From Clostridiales bacterium (GTDB taxonomy: Bacteria; Bacillota; Clostridia; Oscillospirales; Oscillospiraceae), in contig DQIA01000030.1 of the NCBI GenBank assembly GCA_003525905.1, positions 1 to 24,967 of the forward strand: a stretch of DNA of 24,967 nucleotides, written 5' to 3'. Positions 7,562-15,635 of this stretch are shown piece after piece (within the stretch, counting starts at the first letter, position 1; each line of letters starts with the position of its first letter). Below the pieces are notes generated by a model. That model was not told the origin of the DNA. It saw only the letters and a program-made list of their open reading frames with translations, and did not search any database. Both the position numbers and the translations under genes were made by a program.

Positions 7562-8653
7562 GTGAAAAAAATCGCCGTTTTTCTGGCCGTTCTGCTCCTG
7601 CTGACGGCTCCCGTTCTGGCAGCGGAGCCAACGGAGGCGCTGAGCGACGTGCTCGGCGCGGACGAGCTGACGCAGAGCCTCCCCGACGAGGCCGCAGAGG
7701 TGCTGGACGGGCTTTCGCCGGACGGTACGCCGGACTTCCGCAGCGGAGTACGGAGCATCCTGCGCGCGGCGGCCGGCGGGAGCGGCGGCGCGCTGCGCAG
7801 TGGCCTTCGCCTGTGCGCGGTGCTGCTGGCCATGGTTACGCTGTGCGCCGTCGTGCGCATGAGCACGCAGAAGGACCCTGTGAACGCCGTCTCGGCCGTC
7901 GGTGCGCTGGGCATCTGTGCGGCCTGCCTCGGTGGGATGCAGTCCATGATCTCGCTGGCCTCGGAGACGGTCACGCGTCTTTCGGACTACAGCGCCTGCC
8001 TGCTGCCGGTCATGGCGTCCGCCATGGCCATGAGCGGGGGAACGGTATCAGCCGGGACGCTTTACGCCGGAACGGCCCTGTTCTCCGGCCTGCTGTCGCG
8101 CCTGATCGCGCGGCTGCTCCTGCCGGGCGTGAGCGTCTATCTTGTCGTTGCGGCGGCAGAGGCTGCGCTTGCGGACAGCCTGCTCTCCGAGCTGCGGGAA
8201 TTCGTGGGCTGGCTGATCTCCAAGAGCCTGCGTGTCGTGCTGTTCGTGTTCACGGGCTATCTGACCGTGACGGGCGTCATCTCCGGCAGTGCGGATGCCG
8301 CCGCCGTGCGCGCGACGAAGGCGGCCGTGTCCGGCATGGTGCCCGTGGTCGGCAGCATTCTGTCCGATGCGTCCGAAACGCTGCTGGCAAGCGCCTCAGC
8401 CCTGAAAAGCTCCATGGGCGTATTCGGTATGCTGGCAGTCCTCGCCATCTGCCTGGCACCGTTTCTGAAGATCGGTGCGCAGTATCTGCTCCTGAAGGGG
8501 ACGGCGGCCGTCAGCGGGACGATCGGCATGCCGCAGCAGGTGAAGCTCGTGAAGCACGCCGCGACGGCCATGGGCTATCTGCTCGCCATGACGGGGGCCT
8601 GCGCGCTCATGCTGCTTATCTCCGTTGTGTGCTTTCTGAAGGTGGTGGGATGA
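7562..8653 (+). CDS. spoIIIAE: Stage III sporulation protein SpoIIIAE
   Basis: A 363-residue polytopic membrane protein with an N-terminal signal-like helix (KKIAVFLAVLLLLTAPVLA), a roughly 60-residue extracytoplasmic stretch, then six to eight helices. It is the largest membrane subunit of the SpoIIIA channel. The GTG at 7562 is the best start: it follows GGAGGG (7551-7556), encodes a clean signal sequence, and overlaps nothing important. An upstream extension in the same frame would run through spoIIIAD. The stop overlaps the spoIIIAF start. Confidence 0.94.
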   Translation: MKKIAVFLAVLLLLTAPVLAAEPTEALSDVLGADELTQSLPDEAAEVLDGLSPDGTPDFRSGVRSILRAAAGGSGGALRSGLRLCAVLLAMVTLCAVVRMSTQKDPVNAVSAVGALGICAACLGGMQSMISLASETVTRLSDYSACLLPVMASAMAMSGGTVSAGTLYAGTALFSGLLSRLIARLLLPGVSVYLVVAAAEAALADSLLSELREFVGWLISKSLRVVLFVFTGYLTVTGVISGSADAAAVRATKAAVSGMVPVVGSILSDASETLLASASALKSSMGVFGMLAVLAICLAPFLKIGAQYLLLKGTAAVSGTIGMPQQVKLVKHAATAMGYLLAMTGACALMLLISVVCFLKVVG

Positions 8654-9132
8654 TGGAGGCGATCCGCAGCTATCTGACCGCCGTTGTGGCAGTGAGCATG
8701 ATCGCCGTGCTGGCCTCCGCGCTGGCCCACGGCAGCCGGATGGAGCGCGTCGTGCGCTTTGCGGCGGGTCTTCTGGCCCTGCTCGTCTGCGTTACGCCGC
8801 TGCTGCGGCTCGATGTGCGGACGCTCACGGACGTGCTGGAGCAGGCCGAGCGTGCGCTCGACTATGATGCATCTAAAACGGACCGGACGCGGCAGGATAT
8901 GCTCCGCGACCTCATCCGGGAGAACACGGAGCGGACCATTGAAAAGCAGGCGGAGGCGCTGGGTATGCTCGTCCGGGCCGACGTCACGCTGACGGAGGAG
9001 GAATATCCACAGCCGTGGTCCGCCACGCTGACGGGGACGCTCGACCCGGAGCAGGTCCGGGCACTGTCGGAATTTCTGTCGCAATCGCTCGGCATCCCGA
9101 CTGAACGGCAGACGTGGAAGACCTATGGGTGA
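8650..9132 (+). CDS. spoIIIAF: Stage III sporulation protein SpoIIIAF
   Basis: A 160-residue protein with two N-terminal helices (about 8-25 and 34-53) and a C-terminal soluble domain of the ring-building type seen in SpoIIIAF/AG/AH. Its central part (about 60-110) is helical and charged. It overlaps the spoIIIAE stop as ATGATG; either of the two tandem ATGs (8650 or 8653) could start it. The soluble domain is expected in the space between mother cell and forespore. Confidence 0.92.
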   Translation: MMEAIRSYLTAVVAVSMIAVLASALAHGSRMERVVRFAAGLLALLVCVTPLLRLDVRTLTDVLEQAERALDYDASKTDRTRQDMLRDLIRENTERTIEKQAEALGMLVRADVTLTEEEYPQPWSATLTGTLDPEQVRALSEFLSQSLGIPTERQTWKTYG

Positions 9133-9141
9133 GCAGGAGGA

Positions 9142-9660
9142 ATGGCTTTGGGGAAGATCGATCCGAAAAAGCTCTGGCAGGGGCTGAAAAAATACCGCTA
9201 TGCCGCGCTGGTCCTGCTGCTCGGTCTGGCGCTTCTGCTGCTGCCGGGCGGGAAAAAGACGACGCAGAAGTCCAACGCGGCTGCTTCGGCGGCGCAGACG
9301 GACTATGCGGCGGAGACGGAGCGGCGGCTGACGCAGATGCTGCAGCAGATCTCGGGTGCGGGGCAGGTCAGTGTGATGCTGACGCTGGAGACCGGGGAGC
9401 GCGTGGAATACCAGACGGACGTGCAGGCAAGCTCGGACGGGGCGCAGAGCTCCGAGTCCCGGAAAACCGTCATTTTGTCCGAGGGAAGCTCATATGATAA
9501 AGCGGCTGTAGCCGCGACGACCTATCCGCGTTTTCAGGGCGCGCTCATCGTCTGCGAGGGGGCGGACAGCGCTGCGGTGCGGCTTCGGCTGCTCGAAGCG
9601 GTCTCCGCCGTCACCGGGCTGAGCACGGACCGGATCACCGTCGTGAAAATGAGATCATAA
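9142..9660 (+). CDS. spoIIIAG: Stage III sporulation protein SpoIIIAG
   Basis: A 172-residue protein with a short cytoplasmic N-terminus, one membrane helix (about 21-36), a flexible Ala/Ser/Thr-rich linker and a ring-building domain (about 55-172) containing ISGAGQVSVMLTLE and YPRFQGALIVCEGA. The family forms the large ring of the SpoIIIA-SpoIIQ channel in the intermembrane space. ATG 9142 follows AGGAGG. It lies nine bases after spoIIIAF. Confidence 0.95.
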   Translation: MALGKIDPKKLWQGLKKYRYAALVLLLGLALLLLPGGKKTTQKSNAAASAAQTDYAAETERRLTQMLQQISGAGQVSVMLTLETGERVEYQTDVQASSDGAQSSESRKTVILSEGSSYDKAAVAATTYPRFQGALIVCEGADSAAVRLRLLEAVSAVTGLSTDRITVVKMRS

Positions 9661-9673
9661 TGGAGGAATGGCA

Positions 9674-10240
9674 ATGAAAAAGACTTGGAAACGCAATCTG
9701 ATCGCCGCCGGCGTGCTGCTTGTGGTATGCGCCGGGATCTATCTGAACTGGTATGCCGGGCACAGCGCCGCGGACCTGACGGAAACGCTTGACGCAGGCA
9801 AGATCCTCGACGACACGACGCTCGTTCTGCAGCAGGAGCAGGGCGACGCGCTGGCGACGCCGGTGCAGCAGACCGGGACGCAGGCGGAGTATTTCGCCCA
9901 GATGCGGCTCTCCCGTCAGACGGCGCGGGACGAGGCCGTGGAGCTGCTGCAGGAGACCATTGCCTATGCCGACGGCGATGCCGCCAGCAGCGCCAAGCTC
10001 GAGGGCATCATCTCGGACGCGCTGGCCGAATCCCAGATCGAGAGCCTCATTGTGGCCAAGGGCTATCAGGACTGCGTGGCCTATATCAGTGAGGACGGCA
10101 TCTCCGTCGCCGTTGCCGCGCCGGAGGAGGGACTGACGCAGTCGGACGTCGCCCTGCTGTCGGATATCGTGCTCTCGCAGACGAGCTGCAAGCTTTCGGA
10201 CATCCGTGTCATCGGCGTTGAGCCGGAAAAGGGGCAGTGA
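9674..10240 (+). CDS. spoIIIAH: Stage III sporulation protein SpoIIIAH
   Basis: A 188-residue protein with a basic N-terminus, one membrane helix (about 9-25) and an extracytoplasmic domain whose C-terminal part (about 85-185) has the ring-building fold that pairs with SpoIIQ across the engulfment space. I prefer the ATG at 9674 to the in-frame ATG at 9668, because GGAGGA (9662-9667) abuts 9668 but is six bases from 9674. It closes the spoIIIA operon. No strong terminator follows; a sigma-A promoter starts 54 bases downstream. Confidence 0.94.
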   Translation: MKKTWKRNLIAAGVLLVVCAGIYLNWYAGHSAADLTETLDAGKILDDTTLVLQQEQGDALATPVQQTGTQAEYFAQMRLSRQTARDEAVELLQETIAYADGDAASSAKLEGIISDALAESQIESLIVAKGYQDCVAYISEDGISVAVAAPEEGLTQSDVALLSDIVLSQTSCKLSDIRVIGVEPEKGQ

Positions 10241-10293
10241 GCCTGAGTGCCCGGCTTTCCGCATTTGACGATCCGATTTTCGCAACGCCGCTA

Positions 10294-10321
10294 TTGTATT
10301 TTCCGTAAAATGTGATAAAAT
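10294..10321 (+). promoter_or_regulatory. Sigma-A promoter for the asp23-nusB-xse-ispA unit
   Basis: TTGTAT (10294-10299), 16-base spacer, TAAAAT (10316-10321) with a TGA extended -10. It is AT-rich against a GC-rich background and 60 bases before the Asp23 gene start. It would make the housekeeping genes downstream independent of the sporulation operon. Confidence 0.75.
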
Positions 10322-10380
10322 AGATAGGACAATCGCGGAGCCTGCCCTGCGGCGGCTTCGGAGAAAGGGTGGTCAATACC

Positions 10381-10761
10381 ATGGCAGAAAGCAAAAATTA
10401 CATCGTTCAGCCCCAGGAGGGCGGGAACATTCTGATTTCGGAGGACGTCATCGCCTCCATCGCCTCGCTGGCTGTGCGCGAGGTCGAGGGTGTCTATGGC
10501 CTGAGCGCCACGCAGACGCTTGATCTAACGGCGATCCTCGGCAAGAAGAACCTGAGCAGCGGCATCCGCGTGACGCTGCAGGACAACGTCATTGACATTG
10601 CCTGCAACCTTGTCGTCCGGATGGGCCAGCCCGTGATGACCGTTGCCAAGAACGTGCAGGAGGGCATCGCCAACGCCGTGGAGTCCATGGCAGGCGTCCG
10701 CCCGGCTCACGTCAATGTCAACGTCTGCGGCGTTGCCGCGCCGAAGGCGGAGCAGGCCTGA
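10381..10761 (+). CDS. Asp23/Gls24 family protein (YqhY-like)
   Basis: A 126-residue member of the Asp23/Gls24 family, showing the typical start of the domain (ISEDVIASIASLAVREVEGVYGL, quoted here only as a region at about residues 19-41) and the VNVNVCGV end. The B. subtilis homologue YqhY lies between accC and nusB and affects fatty-acid synthesis; here the acc genes are absent but the nusB linkage is kept. The ATG at 10381 follows AAAGGGTGG (10365-10373). A GC-rich hairpin follows the stop. Confidence 0.92.
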   Translation: MAESKNYIVQPQEGGNILISEDVIASIASLAVREVEGVYGLSATQTLDLTAILGKKNLSSGIRVTLQDNVIDIACNLVVRMGQPVMTVAKNVQEGIANAVESMAGVRPAHVNVNVCGVAAPKAEQA

Positions 10762-10767
10762 GGCTAT

Positions 10768-10798
10768 GCCGCTCTGCAGCCCCCCGCCGCAGAGCGGC
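10768..10798 (+). terminator. Intergenic hairpin between asp23 gene and nusB
   Basis: GCCGCTCTGC (10768-10777) and GCAGAGCGGC (10789-10798) make a perfect 10-bp stem with an 11-base C-rich loop. The following sequence is only moderately T-rich (CTTCACTTTCACTTT), so it may be a partial terminator or an mRNA-stability hairpin rather than a full stop, since nusB follows 39 bases later on the same strand. Confidence 0.5.
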
Positions 10799-10837
10799 AG
10801 TCCTTCACTTTCACTTTACATACCAAGGAGACATGAC

Positions 10838-11398
10838 ATGACACGCTCAAACGCCAGAGAGGTCGCCGTGCATCTCATTTATGAGATCGACTATACCGGC
10901 GAAGACCCTGCCCAGGCCATCGAGACCCGCATGGACCGCAGCTATTACAGCGGCCTTTCTGCGGAGAACGACGTCTATGCAGAGCGCCCCAGCAAAAAGC
11001 AGATGGACTATATCCGCACCTGCGTGACGGGTGTCTGCGAGCACGCAGAGGAGCTGGACGCCCTGATCGCCCAGTATGCCGTGCGCTGGAATCTGCACCG
11101 GATCTCCCGCCTGACGAGGGCGGCGATGCGGCTTGCCATTTATGAAATGCGCTATGTCGACGATGTGCCGAACGGCGTTGCCATCAACGAGTGCGTGGAG
11201 CTGACGCGGAAATATGAGAACGCGCAGGTCGTTTCCTTTGTGAACGGCATCCTCGGCTCCGTGGCGCGCGGCGCAAAGCCGAACACCGAGGCCCCTGCGG
11301 ACCCGCAGCCGGAGGAAGCACAGCCGGAGGAAGCACGGCCGGAGGAGACTCCGTCCGAAGAGACGCAGCCCGCTCCGGAGGAGGCGCAGCAGCCATGA
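10838..11398 (+). CDS. nusB: Transcription antitermination factor NusB
   Basis: A 186-residue protein. The first ~145 residues are a normal all-helical NusB (AREVAVHLIYEIDY at the start, the VAINECVELTRKY helix near 114-126, FVNGILG at 134-140). NusB binds boxA RNA with S10 to promote rRNA antitermination. The last ~40 residues are an added acidic, proline-rich tail encoded partly by a 15-bp tandem repeat. ATG 10838 is served by AAGGAG (10825-10830); an ATG at 10833 is out of frame and closes at once. Its stop overlaps the next start as ATGA. Confidence 0.95.
   Translation: MTRSNAREVAVHLIYEIDYTGEDPAQAIETRMDRSYYSGLSAENDVYAERPSKKQMDYIRTCVTGVCEHAEELDALIAQYAVRWNLHRISRLTRAAMRLAIYEMRYVDDVPNGVAINECVELTRKYENAQVVSFVNGILGSVARGAKPNTEAPADPQPEEAQPEEARPEETPSEETQPAPEEAQQP
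11306..11350 (+). repeat. 15-bp tandem repeat (three units) in the nusB tail
   Basis: Two identical copies of CAGCCGGAGGAAGCA (11306-11320, 11321-11335) and a third diverged copy (11336-11350) encode Pro-Glu-Glu-Ala-type repeats in frame. The 15-base unit keeps the reading frame, so copy number may vary between strains. Each unit carries a GGAGGA string resembling a ribosome-binding site. Confidence 0.85.
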
Positions 11399-12324
11399 GG
11401 GTGCTCGCCTTCGACACCAGCAACTATACGACCTCGGTCGCGTCCTTCGACGGCACGGCCGGTCACAATATCTCGCGCCTGCTCGATGTGGAGCAGGGCG
11501 CGCTCGGACTGCGCCAGAGTGATGCGCTGTTCGCCCATGTAAAACGCCTGCCGGAGCTTGCCGACAGGCTGTTTTCGGATATCGGCACGGACGCAGGCTT
11601 TGAAGCAGTCGGTGTCAGCACGCGGCCGCGCGCCGTAGAGGGGTCGTACATGCCCTGCTTCCTCGCGGGCGAATCGCAGGCACGCGTGCTCGGTGCGGCG
11701 CTCGGCGTGCCCGTCCTGCCGTTTTCGCACCAGCAGGGGCACATCGCAGCCTCGCTGTGGGGCTCTGGCCATATGGAGCTGATGGACGAGCCGCATCTGG
11801 CCTGGCATCTTTCCGGCGGTACGACGGAGCTTCTGCGCGTCACGCCGGAGAAGAAGGGCAGCGTGCATGCCGAGAAGATCGGCGGTACGACGGATATCTC
11901 CGCCGGTCAGCTCATCGACCGGACCGGCAAGCTGCTCGGCCTGCCGTTTCCGTCCGGCAAGCACATCGACGCCCTGAGCCGGTCCGCGCAGGACCGGCAG
12001 GTCTTCCGCGTCAAGGTGCAGGGGACCACATTTTCCCTTTCCGGCGTGCAGAACAAGGTCGAGCAGTACCATGCGGCGGGAAATTCCCCGGAGGAGACGG
12101 CGGGCTATGCGCTGCGCTGCCTCGTCGGCGCCATTGTCCGCGCAACGGAGAACGCGCTGCTGGAATATCCCGGCAGCTGCGTCGTGTTTGCAGGCGGTGT
12201 TGCATCGAACACGCTGCTGCGCAGCAGCTGCGCGGCACTTCCGGCCGTTTTCTGTCCGCCGCAGTTCGCCACGGACAACGCCCTCGGCGTTGCCGTTCTG
12301 ACCTGGAGGGCGCTGCATGGCTGA
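11395..12324 (+). CDS. TsaD/Kae1-like protein (peptidase M22 family paralogue)
   Basis: A 309-residue ASKHA-fold protein. The N-terminus VLAFDTSNYTTS is the first phosphate loop; SHQQGH (111-116) matches the TsaD metal-binding H-x3-H; SGGTTELL (140-147) and FAGGVASN near the C-terminus are further nucleotide-site motifs. TsaD makes the t6A modification of tRNA, but this protein is shorter (TsaD is about 335-345) and sits between nusB and xseA rather than with tsaB/tsaE. I therefore treat it as a paralogue of unknown role. It overlaps nusB by four bases and xseA by eight. Confidence 0.8.
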   Translation: MRVLAFDTSNYTTSVASFDGTAGHNISRLLDVEQGALGLRQSDALFAHVKRLPELADRLFSDIGTDAGFEAVGVSTRPRAVEGSYMPCFLAGESQARVLGAALGVPVLPFSHQQGHIAASLWGSGHMELMDEPHLAWHLSGGTTELLRVTPEKKGSVHAEKIGGTTDISAGQLIDRTGKLLGLPFPSGKHIDALSRSAQDRQVFRVKVQGTTFSLSGVQNKVEQYHAAGNSPEETAGYALRCLVGAIVRATENALLEYPGSCVVFAGGVASNTLLRSSCAALPAVFCPPQFATDNALGVAVLTWRALHG

Positions 12325-13525
12325 GATCTTTGAGGTATCGCAGATCAACGAGTATCTGCGACAGCGCTTTGAAGCAGACGAATTTCTCGGCTCGCTGCTC
12401 ATCCGCGGTGAGCTGAGCAACTATAAAATTTACCCCTCCGGCCATCACTATTTCACGCTGAAGGACAGCCAGAGCGCCATCCGCTGCGTCATGTTCAAGG
12501 GCAGCGCCATGCGCCTGCGTTTCCGGCCGGAGACGGGTATGAAGGTCATTGCGGGCGGGCGCATTGCCGTGTTCCCGCGTGACGGAGCCTACCAGCTCTA
12601 CTGCACGTCGCTCACGCCGGAGGGCGTCGGCGATCTGCATGTCGCCTTTGAGCAGCTCAAGCTGAAGCTGCAGGCTGAGGGCCTGTTCGCCCGCGAGCGC
12701 AAGCAGGCCCTGCCGCGCTTCCCGCACCGCATCGCCATCATCACGTCCTCCGCGGGCGCGGCTCTGCACGACATGCTGCGCATCCTGCGCAAGCGCTACC
12801 CGCTGACGGAGGTCAAGCTGCTCGGCGTCCGCGTGCAGGGGGCCGAGGCTCCGGCGGAGATCGCCGGGGCGATCCGTTACGCCAACCGCTGGGAGCTGGC
12901 CGACCTCATCATCACCGGACGCGGCGGCGGCTCCATGGAGGACCTTTGGGCCTTCAACGACGAACGCGTGGCCCGCGCCATTGCCGATTCGCATATTCCG
13001 GTCATCTCGGCCGTCGGCCATGAGCCGGATGTGACGATCTCGGACTTCGTAGCCGATCTGCGCGCAGCGACGCCGTCGAACGCAGCCGAGTTGGCCGTGC
13101 CGGACCAGACGGAGCTGCGCCAGCATCTGGCCGCCCAGCGCGCCATGCTGCTCACGCTGATGACGCGCCGCCTGAAGCAGGAACGCCAGCGTGTGGCCCA
13201 GTTGGCCGGAGCGCGCGCCCTGCGCGACCCGAAAAACTATATCGACGACCGCCGCATGCAGCTCGACTATACGCAGCGCCGCCTGATCGCCGCCTTGCAG
13301 CGGCTCGTGGCGCAGCAGCGCGAGCGCTTTGTCCGGTTGACGTCGAAGCTCGACGCGATGAGCCCGCTGAAGGTCCTCTCGCGCGGCTATTCTATGACAT
13401 TTGACGCGCAGGGCCATGTGGTACGGAGCGTCCGCACGCTGTCCTGCGGCGACCGGATCACCGTCCGGCTCGCGGACGGCCGCGCCTCTGCCGAGGTGCA
13501 GGAAATACAGGAGGATGCAACATGA
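12317..13525 (+). CDS. xseA: Exodeoxyribonuclease VII large subunit
   Basis: A 402-residue protein: N-terminal OB fold with SNYKIYPSGHHYFTLKD (about 35-51), catalytic region with RIAIITSSAGAALHD and the characteristic ITGRGGGSMEDLWAFNDE, SAVGHEPDVTISDFVADLRA, then a coiled-coil C-terminus. With XseB it degrades single-stranded DNA from both ends. The start at 12317 is preceded by GGAGGG (12305-12310) inside the end of the TsaD-like gene. The stop overlaps xseB as ATGA. Confidence 0.97.
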   Translation: MAEIFEVSQINEYLRQRFEADEFLGSLLIRGELSNYKIYPSGHHYFTLKDSQSAIRCVMFKGSAMRLRFRPETGMKVIAGGRIAVFPRDGAYQLYCTSLTPEGVGDLHVAFEQLKLKLQAEGLFARERKQALPRFPHRIAIITSSAGAALHDMLRILRKRYPLTEVKLLGVRVQGAEAPAEIAGAIRYANRWELADLIITGRGGGSMEDLWAFNDERVARAIADSHIPVISAVGHEPDVTISDFVADLRAATPSNAAELAVPDQTELRQHLAAQRAMLLTLMTRRLKQERQRVAQLAGARALRDPKNYIDDRRMQLDYTQRRLIAALQRLVAQQRERFVRLTSKLDAMSPLKVLSRGYSMTFDAQGHVVRSVRTLSCGDRITVRLADGRASAEVQEIQEDAT

Positions 13526-13758
13526 GCACGGAATCGATCACATTTGAACAATCTCTGCAGCGGCTCGATGAGATCGTCCGCCGCATGGAAAAGGGCGACG
13601 TCCCGCTGGAGGAGGCCCTCTCGCTGTTTGAGGAGGGCACGCGGCTGGCAGGCTCCTGCAGCCGCCTGCTGGACGAAGCGGAGCTGAAGGTCGTTCAGCT
13701 CACCAAGGGCGCAGACGGCGCCCCGCAGGAAACGGAGCTTGCCGATGCTGGAATTTGA
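13522..13758 (+). CDS. xseB: Exodeoxyribonuclease VII small subunit
   Basis: A 78-residue helical protein with the family pattern FEQSLQRLDEIVRRMEKGDV and LEEALSLFEEGTRL. It binds XseA in multiple copies through its coiled coil. Overlaps at both ends (4 bases with xseA, 14 with ispA) suggest tight translational coupling. Confidence 0.96.
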   Translation: MSTESITFEQSLQRLDEIVRRMEKGDVPLEEALSLFEEGTRLAGSCSRLLDEAELKVVQLTKGADGAPQETELADAGI

Positions 13759-14617
13759 AGCGCTGCTGCGCAGCTATGCCGACCGCGTGGAGGGCTATCT
13801 CCACTCCTGCTTTACGGATGCGGACGAGCCGCAGCAGGTCCTGTTTGACGCCATGCGCTACAGCCTGCTTGCCGGGGGAAAGCGCCTTCGCCCTGTGCTG
13901 GCGCAGGCCTTCTGCGAGCTGTGCGGCGGCAGCGCTATGGACGCCCTGCCGTTTGCTGCCGCCGTGGAGATGGTGCATACCTACAGCCTCATCCACGACG
14001 ATCTGCCGTGCATGGACAATGACGATTACCGCCGCGGCCGCCTGACGAACCACAAGGTCTACGGCGAGGCGACGGCCGTTCTGGCGGGCGACGCCCTGCT
14101 GACGGCCGCATTCGGCCATCTTGCCGCAGCCCCGCTGCCCGCGTCCCGCGTCGTCAAGGCCACGCGGGTGCTCTCGCTGTGCGCGGGCGAGCTCGGTATG
14201 GTCGGCGGGCAGGTGCTGGACATGGAGGCCGAGCACCGCGTCTGCACGGAGGAGGAGGTCCTCGCCATCCAGTCGCGCAAAACGGGCGCGCTCATCTCGG
14301 CTGCCTGCCAGCTCGGCGTCATCGCAGCCGGCGGCAGCCCGGCCCAGCAGCAGGCAGCGGCGGATTACGCTGCAAGTCTCGGGCTGGCCTTCCAGATCGA
14401 GGATGATATTCTGGATGTGGTCGGCGATGCCGCGAAGCTCGGCAAAGCGACCGGTATGGACCAGAACAAGAACACCTTCGTCCGGCTGCACGGTGTGGAA
14501 GCCTGCCGCGCCCGCATCACGGAAGAAACGCAGCGTGCGGTCGCCGCACTCGCACCGTTCGGTCAGGCGGAGTTCCTGACGGAGCTGGCGCAGCGCCTGA
14601 CGAGCCGCGATCACTGA
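13745..14617 (+). CDS. ispA: Polyprenyl (farnesyl) diphosphate synthase IspA
   Basis: A 290-residue trans-prenyltransferase that condenses isopentenyl diphosphate with allylic diphosphates, probably to C15. The first aspartate-rich motif DDLPCMD is at 85-91 and the second DDILD at 220-224; GGKRLRP (44-50) is the IPP-binding segment. The residues before the first motif (HTYSLIH) are typical of short-chain enzymes. The start at 13745 has GGAG (13735-13738) six bases upstream; an in-frame TTG at 13739 is less likely. In OLE-containing bacteria ispA usually directly precedes the OLE RNA; here xdhC follows instead. Confidence 0.95.
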   Translation: MLEFEALLRSYADRVEGYLHSCFTDADEPQQVLFDAMRYSLLAGGKRLRPVLAQAFCELCGGSAMDALPFAAAVEMVHTYSLIHDDLPCMDNDDYRRGRLTNHKVYGEATAVLAGDALLTAAFGHLAAAPLPASRVVKATRVLSLCAGELGMVGGQVLDMEAEHRVCTEEEVLAIQSRKTGALISAACQLGVIAAGGSPAQQQAAADYAASLGLAFQIEDDILDVVGDAAKLGKATGMDQNKNTFVRLHGVEACRARITEETQRAVAALAPFGQAEFLTELAQRLTSRDH

Positions 14618-14628
14618 GGAGGAAAACC

Positions 14629-15588
14629 ATGAAAGCACTGCTTCACAGCCTTCTGGAGGCTGCCGCGCTTGGCAGGTCTGTCGTCCTCTGCACCGTCGTG
14701 CATTCCGGCGGCTCCGCACCGCGCAGCGCCGGCGCGCATATGGCCGTGTTCGCCGACGGCAGTACCCGCGGCACGGTCGGCGGCGGCCGCCTGGAGCTGC
14801 TCGCCGCAAAGGAGGGCCTGTCGCTTCTGCAGCGGCAGACCTCGGCCCTGAGGGCCTATGACCTCTCGGAGCGCGAGGGCGGCATCGGCATGGCCTGCGG
14901 CGGCAATGTCATCGTGTCGTATCTCTATCTCGGCCCGGAGCAGGCGGAGCTCGTCCGCGCCATGGCGGCTGCGTTCGACGCCGCGGCGCCCTGCTGGCTG
15001 AAGCTCGTCATTGCCGGGGACGGCAGAACGGACGTTTCGCTTTCGAACGGGGCGGACCGTTCCCTGTGCGCGGCCCGGCCGGTCTGGATGCCGGGAACGC
15101 CCAGCGTCTACACCGAGCCGCTCACGCAGCCGGGGCGCGTCTACCTCTTCGGTGCGGGGCATGTCGGGCAGGCGCTCGTGCCGGTGCTGGAATATGTCGG
15201 CTTTGCCGTGACGGTCTATGACCCGCGGCAGGAGCTGGCCGAGAGATTCTCCGATGTGATCTGCGCGCCGTATGCCGAGCTGGAGGACCATATCACGCTC
15301 ACGCCGTATGACAGCGTCGTCGTCATGACGCCGGGCCACATGGCGGACTTTGAGGTCCTGCACCGCATCCTGCGCCATCCGCTGTCCTACATCGGCTGCA
15401 TCGGCAGCCGGAACAAGGCGGCCAAGACGCGCGACCTGCTGCGGCAGGAGGGCTTCTCCGAAGAGGCCATTGCGTCTGTCCATCTGCCCATCGGCCTGCC
15501 GATCCTGGCGCAGACCCCGGCGGAGATCGCCATCAGCATTGCGGGCGAAATGATCCGCTGCCGCGCCGAGGCGGCGCAGAAACGCTAA
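14629..15588 (+). CDS. XdhC/CoxI family protein
   Basis: A 319-residue protein with an N-terminal XdhC/CoxI domain (SGGSAPRSAGAHMAV at about 26-40, CGGN at 90-93) and a C-terminal Rossmann domain (FGAGHVGQAL, 174-183; IGCIGSRNK). Family members handle the molybdenum cofactor for xanthine-dehydrogenase-type enzymes. No molybdoenzyme subunit is encoded in this window, so its client is unknown. It starts 11 bases after ispA behind GAGGAGG, so it is likely the last gene of that operon, and it ends at a bidirectional terminator. Confidence 0.88.
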   Translation: MKALLHSLLEAAALGRSVVLCTVVHSGGSAPRSAGAHMAVFADGSTRGTVGGGRLELLAAKEGLSLLQRQTSALRAYDLSEREGGIGMACGGNVIVSYLYLGPEQAELVRAMAAAFDAAAPCWLKLVIAGDGRTDVSLSNGADRSLCAARPVWMPGTPSVYTEPLTQPGRVYLFGAGHVGQALVPVLEYVGFAVTVYDPRQELAERFSDVICAPYAELEDHITLTPYDSVVVMTPGHMADFEVLHRILRHPLSYIGCIGSRNKAAKTRDLLRQEGFSEEAIASVHLPIGLPILAQTPAEIAISIAGEMIRCRAEAAQKR

Positions 15589-15630
15589 AAAACGGAGCGC
15601 CTTCCAGCCGGAAAGCGCTCCGAAATTTTT
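15587..15630. terminator. Bidirectional intrinsic terminator between xdhC-like and threonine aldolase genes
   Basis: CGGAGCGC (15593-15600) and GCGCTCCG (15615-15622) close a stem extended by TTCC/GGAA. T-runs flank it on both strands (TTTTT at 15626-15630 on +; complement of the A-run at 15587-15592 on -). It serves both convergent genes. Confidence 0.92.
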
Positions 15631-15635
15631 CTGCC

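Noticed and set aside
11306..11350. CRISPR-like repeats
   Set aside because: The 15-bp units are directly adjacent without spacers and keep the nusB reading frame, so they are a coding tandem repeat.
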